Assembly: GCA_900754175.1 (NCBI GenBank)
Contig: CAAEBS010000175.1
Span: 1-10,674, forward strand
DNA from: Clostridia bacterium
GTDB taxonomy: Bacteria; Bacillota; Clostridia; Oscillospirales; CAG-272
DNA length: 10,674 nt
Direction: 5' to 3'
Both the position numbers and the translations under genes were made by a program. Positions 5,849 through 10,674 of this stretch are shown piece by piece. Each line of letters begins with the position of its first letter. The stretch's first letter is position 1. The notes beneath the pieces were generated by a model. The model saw only the letters and a list, made by a program, of their open reading frames with translations. It had not been told where the DNA came from and did no database searches.

Positions 5849-7660
5849 ATGAAAAAGCTGACAAGAAATATTCTGTTGGTGCTTCTGGTTCTTGCAATGG
5901 TCATCTGCGGGATGACCGCCTGCAAGAACGGGGGGGATGACCCCTCAGACACTCCGGCGCAGACAAGCGACGGCGGACAGAGCACCGGCGATCAGAACAA
6001 CGGCGACGATACCGCCATTCCTGCCACGCCGGAATACCTTGTGGTGGCGACCGACGGAGTGCCGGTCAACATCGTGGTGTCCACCCGACCCACGGATGAA
6101 GAACTTGTCCTGGCAGACCGGATCGGAAAAGCCCTTTTGCAGAAGACCGGCAACCAGCCGAGGCAGGTCACGGCAAAAGCCGCCGGCGGCTCCGATGTGG
6201 TGGAAATTCTGGTCGGCGCAACCGGACTTGCCGAGACCAACGAGGTGGCAAAGAGCCTGCCTTACGGCGACTGGACCATTACCTGTTGCGGCAATAAGCT
6301 GGTGCTGATGTCCTACATGGACACCGGTATGACAACGATGTCCTCACGGATCGTCGGTCTGCTGAGTGCGGCAAAGGAAGAGGACGGAAAGCTCCGGATT
6401 GACGGAAGCTATCATCAGAGCGGATCGGTCATCAGCTCGGTTGCGGCGCTTCCGAGACTGGATGGCAAGATTCCGGAGCAGGTGTTCTCCTACCAGAGCG
6501 ACAGCTCGGGCGGGCAGGTCACGTTCGGAAACTCCGACGAGACCACGCTTACCACCTACCTCGGACTGCTGGAGAGCAACGGTTTTACCCGCTATGCTGA
6601 CAACACCATTGACAACAACCGGTATTTCACCTATACCGATAAGGACAACGTCGTTACTCTGATGTATACCCCCGCCGATCAGCGTATGCGGGTTTCGGTG
6701 GAGCCGCTGAAAAAGACTGCACTGCCTGCCAGGGAGGACGCCAACACCTATACCAAGGGCGTTTGCAGTACCACGGTGTCGCAGGTCGGGCTTTGGTACA
6801 CCCAGGACCCCGAGACCGATGAAAACATCAACGGTCTGTGCCATATCATCCGTCTGGAGGACGGTAGCTTTATCGTCATCGACGGCGGTCATGAGACCGA
6901 CGTGGTGACCGATCAGCTCATCAAGGTGCTGGAAAAACAGGCGCCCGACCGCAACCAGATCGTGATTGCCGCATGGATCTTTACCCACGCACACCGTGAC
7001 CATGTGGGCGCATTCATCCGGATCGGCAAGAATATGCCGAAAAACTGGAAAGTGGAGCGCTTCATTTACAGCTTCCCGAACGCTGTGGACGCTGACGGTG
7101 CGGCAAGCGCACAGAATGCGGTGGATAATCTGGTCAACAACAGCTATCCGGACGCCGAGCGTATCGTTGCGCACCCCGGACAGGTGTTCTGGATCCGGAA
7201 CGCAAAGATCCAGATGCTCTTTACCATAGACCTGCTGTACCCCACCAAGCCCGAGTTTTACAACAACTCAAGCCTTGTGTTCACCATTGACCTGGAGGGA
7301 CAGAAGCTGATGTATCAGGGCGATATGGGACCCGAAGCGGATACGATCATCCGCAAGCTGTACAGTGCGGCGCTCAAGAGCGACATTCTCCAGGTAGCGC
7401 ACCACGGCTTCAAGGGCGCCTCGATCCAGATGCACGAAGCTGTCAGACCTACCTACGTTCTGGTCCCCTCCGGCTGGTGGGAACAGACCAAGAACCTGTA
7501 CGGAAACCCGTATTTTGAAAGCTCCATGAAATCCGACGATCCCGATAAGGTCAAGGAGATATGGGTGGCGTTCAAGGGCGTTCAGATCCTGACCCTGAAA
7601 TCGGGGCAGGACGTGACGGCGCAGACCTGGGAGACCGTACCGGAATATCTCGCATCGTAA
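5849..7660 (+). CDS. Lipoprotein with C-terminal ComEC-like metallo-beta-lactamase domain
   Basis: This 603-residue surface lipoprotein has a signal peptide ending in lipobox MTAC (C25) and a Gly/Asp/Thr-rich linker (26-60). Residues about 62-185 look like the alpha/beta domain found at the N-terminus of GH67/GH20-type glycosidases (VVSTRPTDEELVLADRIGKALLQKTG, EILVGATG), a resemblance judged by eye. A small domain of unknown type (about 208-288) follows. The C-terminal part (about 310-590) is a metallo-beta-lactamase fold: DGG (345-347), THAHRDH (379-385), GD (491-492) and AHHG (517-520), the order seen in ComEC/Rec2. The metal ligands H380, H382, D384, H385, D492 and H518/H519 suggest an active hydrolase. 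Substrate is unknown; without the ComEC membrane channel, DNA uptake is not implied. GGGAGG (5837-5842) overlaps the preceding stop codon. Confidence 0.85.
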   Translation: MKKLTRNILLVLLVLAMVICGMTACKNGGDDPSDTPAQTSDGGQSTGDQNNGDDTAIPATPEYLVVATDGVPVNIVVSTRPTDEELVLADRIGKALLQKTGNQPRQVTAKAAGGSDVVEILVGATGLAETNEVAKSLPYGDWTITCCGNKLVLMSYMDTGMTTMSSRIVGLLSAAKEEDGKLRIDGSYHQSGSVISSVAALPRLDGKIPEQVFSYQSDSSGGQVTFGNSDETTLTTYLGLLESNGFTRYADNTIDNNRYFTYTDKDNVVTLMYTPADQRMRVSVEPLKKTALPAREDANTYTKGVCSTTVSQVGLWYTQDPETDENINGLCHIIRLEDGSFIVIDGGHETDVVTDQLIKVLEKQAPDRNQIVIAAWIFTHAHRDHVGAFIRIGKNMPKNWKVERFIYSFPNAVDADGAASAQNAVDNLVNNSYPDAERIVAHPGQVFWIRNAKIQMLFTIDLLYPTKPEFYNNSSLVFTIDLEGQKLMYQGDMGPEADTIIRKLYSAALKSDILQVAHHGFKGASIQMHEAVRPTYVLVPSGWWEQTKNLYGNPYFESSMKSDDPDKVKEIWVAFKGVQILTLKSGQDVTAQTWETVPEYLAS

Positions 7661-7714
7661 CCACATGGCTTACACAGAGCAAAATCTGTGAAAAATAAAA
7701 AAGGAGAAATGACA

Positions 7715-10204
7715 ATGCAAAAAGCAAAGAAACTTTTATGTCTGGCACTTTCCCTGTTTATGCTTCTTATGATGTTCCCGGCAGGTGTCCTGGCAGCAAA
7801 CACCACCGAGGATGACACCCAGGCTGCCAACGGCAAAGCCTGCCGCATCGGCACGACGTATTATGATTCTCTTCCTGCCGCATTGGTGGCAGTGCAGGAC
7901 GGCGATACGATCACGCTGATCCAAGACGTGACGACGGATTATCTCAAAACCGGAGATCTCAGCGGAATTACGTTGACGATCGACGGAAACGGTCATAAGT
8001 GGACGATCGAGACCTCTACTTATACCGATATTGCGACAAACGATATCACCATTCAGAATGTTGAGATTACCACAAACAAAGCGTTCAACGTAGCCGCACA
8101 GGGCGGTAAGCTGACTTTCAAAAACTGCAATGTGCTGGCAACGAATTTCTTTGTCCGTATGGCAAAAAACGGAACGGGAGCCGAAGTCAACTTTGACAAC
8201 TGTACAGTAGTGACCAAGGTTGTGGATACTATGTTTCTGCTGACGACCGATTCCTGCGGTACGATCAATATCAACGATACTTCTCTTACAACCACTATTG
8301 GATGGAATGGCGATCATATCGGAAACAGCACGCTTTTCAACACCACCAATAATAAGGATATTACTATCAATGTCACGGGTACTTCTGTACTGAATGGTGC
8401 CGCAACGGGGAACAGCCCCTACTGTGGAATTATCGTGGCATCTCCAACCGGTGCTGTTACGATGAATCTGGATTCTACCGCAACCCTGCGGCTGGCAGGT
8501 TCCGGCACCCACAAGATCGACAACCGCTTTACCTTTGACTACTACAATGCGCAGGTTGTTCTCAACGGTAGCCCCAAACTGGAGATCAGCGCAGAGATGG
8601 CTCGTCAGGGCGTCCATCTGCCGGTGCTTCACGATACCGGAAAGATTGCCGTGGATTACGTTCCTTCCACTGGTAAGATGAATCACAGCTATTATAGAAA
8701 CGATGCCGCTACCACCGACGTTACCTTTACACCTGTCTGGACGTCTCATACGCAGGATGCAAAGGCGGCAGAAGGATATGTGTGCAAAATCGGGGATCAG
8801 TATTATGAGACCCTGATGGATGCCATGAAAGCAGTTCAGAACAATGAAACCATCGTTCTGATTGCCGACAACGGCATCAATGTAAAGAATAGCCTGATCA
8901 CCGAGAACGTATCCGGCAAGACCTTTACCATTGACGGCGACGGAAGAAAGTATGCTTTTTTCAATGACAACAAGGGTGAGTATTATGACCTTGGCAACAA
9001 CAACATTACCTTCAAGGACATCCGCCTGATGATGGCAAAAGGTATGCGCACCCACGCTTCCGGCGCAGACGTCAATATCAAGTATATCAACTGTGATATT
9101 TACAATACGAAGGGCATGGGCTTCCGGATCCACGGAAACGATACTTATGATTTTGAAAACACTACGCTTGTCGGAACGCAGACAGAACCTGTATTTCTGA
9201 TTGGCGATGGCGGTGCAGATACCATGACGATCAATGTAAAGAATTCCTACATGGAAACTGTAAGAGGTATCGGCAGTGGACACGTTGGAAATCACAGTAT
9301 TTTCCTGTTTGCCAACAGTTGTACCGGTATTCTCAACATAACCGGAAACTCGGTACTGGTCGGCTCTATCCGGAATACGAAAGCTACTGCTTCTTCTCTG
9401 ATTACCGCTGACGGCGGCACTCTTACCGTCAACGTAGATTCCACTGCGGAATTCCGTCAGGCAAGTGTCAATATTTCGGGCGCTTACTACTGCTATAATA
9501 CAGCAAGCGGTAAACTGACTCTGAACGGCACTCCCAAGTACACCGCAACGGCGCTTGCTCTGAATACCGGTGTAAAACTTCCCACCCTGGAAAACGGCGA
9601 CAAGACTCTGCTCGGCGTAACGGTTGGCGGCAAGCTTTACAAGGCAGAGGGAACCACCACAGTTACCGGACTTGACACCGGTCTTTACACCATTGATCCG
9701 GTATGGGTTTCTGCCGATACCATCAAGACCCTGACCGGCGCATCTATCCGCACGGCGGCTCCCAACGGCATCCGCTTTGAGACCGAGATCTCCGAGGAAC
9801 TGATCAGACTGCTTGGCGACAACGTGACCTTTGGTACGCTGATCGCTCCTAAGAAGTATGTGGACGACGTGACTAAGAGAAACGGAAGCTTTGTTCTGAA
9901 GGATATGTACGACGGCGAATATATTCTGGTTCCGCAGACCAAGTGGGCGGCAGACGGCAAGACCTTCTATGCGGCTCTCACCGGAATTCCGGACACCAAG
10001 GAAGCCTATGAAATGGAATTTGCCGGACGTGGTTACTACACTGTAACCTATGCGGACGGCAGTCAGGTAACTTTCTACTCGGAATTTTCTGCCACGGATA
10101 ACGTCAGAAGTCTGTACACTGTTGCAAAAGCGGCAGTGGCGGACGGCGTGACCGATAATGCGATGATCAACCACATCATTGCAGTAGTGGAAGGAGCGTC
10201 GTGA
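7715..10204 (+). CDS. Secreted protein with two beta-helix-like repeats
   Basis: This 829-residue protein begins with a clear type I signal peptide (hydrophobic 7-22, likely cut after GVLA at 27). Two homologous units follow (about 42-345 and 356-669). Each opens with a C-[RK]-IG-x-x-YY-[DE]-[ST]-L...A...AVQ...[DE]TI-x-LI motif. Each then continues as Asn/Thr-rich short strands typical of a right-handed parallel beta-helix. Residues 675-829 form a separate domain starting GASIRTAAPNGIRFETEI. From memory such a domain ends other Clostridia secreted proteins, and it has no function I can name. No LPXTG, dockerin or SLH motif is visible, so attachment is unclear. GGAG (7703-7706) eight bases upstream supports ATG 7715 over GTG 7688 or ATG 7709. 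A carbohydrate-binding or adhesive role is plausible; no catalytic residues are evident. Base composition in the repeats is lower in GC than in upstream genes. Confidence 0.8.
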   Translation: MQKAKKLLCLALSLFMLLMMFPAGVLAANTTEDDTQAANGKACRIGTTYYDSLPAALVAVQDGDTITLIQDVTTDYLKTGDLSGITLTIDGNGHKWTIETSTYTDIATNDITIQNVEITTNKAFNVAAQGGKLTFKNCNVLATNFFVRMAKNGTGAEVNFDNCTVVTKVVDTMFLLTTDSCGTININDTSLTTTIGWNGDHIGNSTLFNTTNNKDITINVTGTSVLNGAATGNSPYCGIIVASPTGAVTMNLDSTATLRLAGSGTHKIDNRFTFDYYNAQVVLNGSPKLEISAEMARQGVHLPVLHDTGKIAVDYVPSTGKMNHSYYRNDAATTDVTFTPVWTSHTQDAKAAEGYVCKIGDQYYETLMDAMKAVQNNETIVLIADNGINVKNSLITENVSGKTFTIDGDGRKYAFFNDNKGEYYDLGNNNITFKDIRLMMAKGMRTHASGADVNIKYINCDIYNTKGMGFRIHGNDTYDFENTTLVGTQTEPVFLIGDGGADTMTINVKNSYMETVRGIGSGHVGNHSIFLFANSCTGILNITGNSVLVGSIRNTKATASSLITADGGTLTVNVDSTAEFRQASVNISGAYYCYNTASGKLTLNGTPKYTATALALNTGVKLPTLENGDKTLLGVTVGGKLYKAEGTTTVTGLDTGLYTIDPVWVSADTIKTLTGASIRTAAPNGIRFETEISEELIRLLGDNVTFGTLIAPKKYVDDVTKRNGSFVLKDMYDGEYILVPQTKWAADGKTFYAALTGIPDTKEAYEMEFAGRGYYTVTYADGSQVTFYSEFSATDNVRSLYTVAKAAVADGVTDNAMINHIIAVVEGAS
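7838..9721 (+). repeat. Internal protein-level duplication in the beta-helix gene
   Basis: Unit one (7838-8749, residues 42-345) and unit two (8780-9721, residues 356-669) encode related sequences in the same order. Paired landmarks are ACRIGTTYYDSL with VCKIGDQYYETL, HIGNSTLF with HVGNHSIF, TMNLDSTATLRLA with TVNVDSTAEFRQA, VVLNGSPKLE with LTLNGTPKYT, GVHLPVL with GVKLPTL, and FTPVWTSHT with IDPVWVSAD. The DNA is not closely similar, so the duplication is old or the units diverged under selection for fold only. Confidence 0.8.
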
Positions 10205-10205
10205 C

Positions 10206-10337
10206 ATGATGAAACGGAAGTATTTTCAGCCCTTTGCGGAAATTTCCGTCATGAATACCGGTGACGTGCTCACCGTGTCCGGCGATCTGAAAGCAGAATA
10301 TGACGATCTGGGCGAGGCGCCGGAGAATTGGTTCTGA
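10206..10337 (+). CDS. Small 43-residue protein
   Basis: This short reading frame begins MMKRKYFQPF and ends EAPENWF. It starts one base after the stop of the beta-helix gene and has AAGGAG (10191-10196) nine bases ahead of its ATG, inside the end of that gene. The spacing, ribosome site and location between two exported-protein genes argue for real translation. It has a basic N-terminus, a central EISVMNTGDVLTVSG stretch, and an acidic C-terminus (DLKAEYDDLGEAPENWF), with no membrane segment or signal peptide. Small proteins with a K-Y-x-x-P...DVLT-x-SG pattern are something I recall from Clostridia, always without assigned function; this match is from memory. It could be a peptide precursor, a partner of the neighbouring proteins, or a coupling peptide for the lipoprotein gene 24 bases downstream. 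Confidence 0.7.
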   Translation: MMKRKYFQPFAEISVMNTGDVLTVSGDLKAEYDDLGEAPENWF

Positions 10338-10361
10338 AACTGACAAGAAAGAGGTGTATCT

Positions 10362-10637
10362 ATGAAAAAGATACTGATTGCCATTCTGGTTATGATCCTG
10401 TGCATCTGTCTGTTTGCCTGTGCCAAGGATAAAGACGAAGTGGAAACCACCGACACGACAGTTGTAACCGAGACGACCGATACAACGCCGCCTGCCGGCG
10501 ACGTTACCACCGACCCCGGCACGGAAAAGCCGGAGGAAACCAAACCTACGCCCGAAAAGCCGAAAGGCGAGGACGACATCTGGAACGACGTAACAGGTGG
10601 CGAGGGCGAAGAACAGGATTGGTCAAAGCGTTATTGA
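10362..10637 (+). CDS. Small lipoprotein with Thr/Pro/Glu-rich tail
   Basis: This 91-residue protein has a signal sequence with lipobox LFAC (C20) and then almost only linker-like residues. An acidic and Thr-rich stretch (about 24-45) is followed by a Pro/Glu/Lys stretch (about 46-70), ending in GEDDIWNDVTGGEGEEQDWSKRY. It has no room for a folded enzyme domain and is probably a membrane-tethered, extended polypeptide. GAGG (10351-10354) lies seven bases upstream of the ATG. Its linker resembles those just after the lipoboxes of the two larger lipoproteins upstream, so it could be a stand-alone or decayed version of such an N-terminus. The tryptophan-containing acidic end loosely echoes the EAPENWF end of the 43-residue protein before it. 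Function is unknown. Confidence 0.8.
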   Translation: MKKILIAILVMILCICLFACAKDKDEVETTDTTVVTETTDTTPPAGDVTTDPGTEKPEETKPTPEKPKGEDDIWNDVTGGEGEEQDWSKRY

Positions 10638-10654
10638 GTCATTAGAGAGTGAAA

Positions 10655-10674
10655 GCGGGGGAAACTTTTCTGGA
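10655..10674 (+). repeat. Truncated copy of the dispersed hairpin repeat
   Basis: GCGGGGGAAACTTTTCTG here matches, on the opposite strand, the repeat at 207-240 including its GC flank. The window ends before the second arm can be seen. It begins 17 bases after the lipoprotein stop codon, matching the placement of the first copy behind the regulator gene. Confidence 0.65.

Noticed and set aside
7673..7690. CACAGA-GCAAAA-TCTGTG hairpin between the hydrolase and beta-helix genes, considered as a terminator.
   Set aside because: The stem is only 6 bp and is followed by A residues rather than T residues on the plus strand; it may only affect mRNA stability.
7736..10207. Very long minus-strand open frame opposite the beta-helix gene.
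   Set aside because: The plus strand has a signal peptide, duplicated units and a good ribosome site; the antisense protein lacks any recognisable motif.
1..10674. CRISPR array, insertion sequence, transposase, phage genes or toxin-antitoxin pair.
   Set aside because: No regularly spaced direct repeats, terminal inverted repeats with a transposase, or recognisable protein motifs of these systems are present.

Overview
The window looks like a chromosomal stretch from a low-to-moderate-GC Gram-positive anaerobe, most likely a gut or rumen Clostridia (Oscillospirales-like). The grounds are strong AGGAGG-type ribosome sites before almost every gene, three separate lipobox lipoproteins, an AraM-type glycerol-1-phosphate dehydrogenase paired with AraD, a secreted beta-helix protein, and a GGGGGAAACTTTTCT hairpin repeat of a kind I recall from such genomes. 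This taxonomic call is inference; there is no rRNA or marker gene here.

Layout. Positions 1-250 hold no recognisable gene, only a REP-like palindromic element (40-110) and a dispersed hairpin repeat (207-238). A DeoR-family repressor lies on the minus strand (251-952). It is divergent from a plus-strand pair, araD (1097-1795, L-ribulose-5-phosphate 4-epimerase) and araM (1811-3088, glycerol-1-phosphate dehydrogenase). The two sets share a 144-bp gap in which the two promoters face and overlap each other at their -10 boxes. A strong two-part terminator (3124-3187) closes the pair.

A new transcription unit starts from a good promoter (3263-3291). Its leader carries a perfect palindrome (3319-3333) and an alternative hairpin. 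It encodes a TIM-barrel sugar isomerase/epimerase-like protein (3392-4201), a solute-binding lipoprotein with no permease genes beside it (4283-5845), and a lipoprotein with a ComEC-like metallo-beta-lactamase domain (5849-7660). Next come a secreted protein built from a duplicated ~300-residue beta-helix-like unit (7715-10204), an overlooked 43-residue small protein (10206-10337) and a 91-residue lipoprotein (10362-10637). All are on the plus strand with short gaps and no obvious internal terminator. The last bases begin another copy of the dispersed hairpin repeat (10655-10674).

How the parts may work together (inference). The left half is a small sugar-phosphate module under a DeoR repressor that probably senses a phosphorylated sugar. 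The right half is an envelope module: a cytoplasmic TIM-barrel enzyme followed by proteins that all carry export signals, apart from the 43-residue protein. The most unusual pieces are the surface-anchored metallo-beta-lactamase fusion, the cassette of beta-helix protein, small protein and mini-lipoprotein, and the interlocked divergent promoters.
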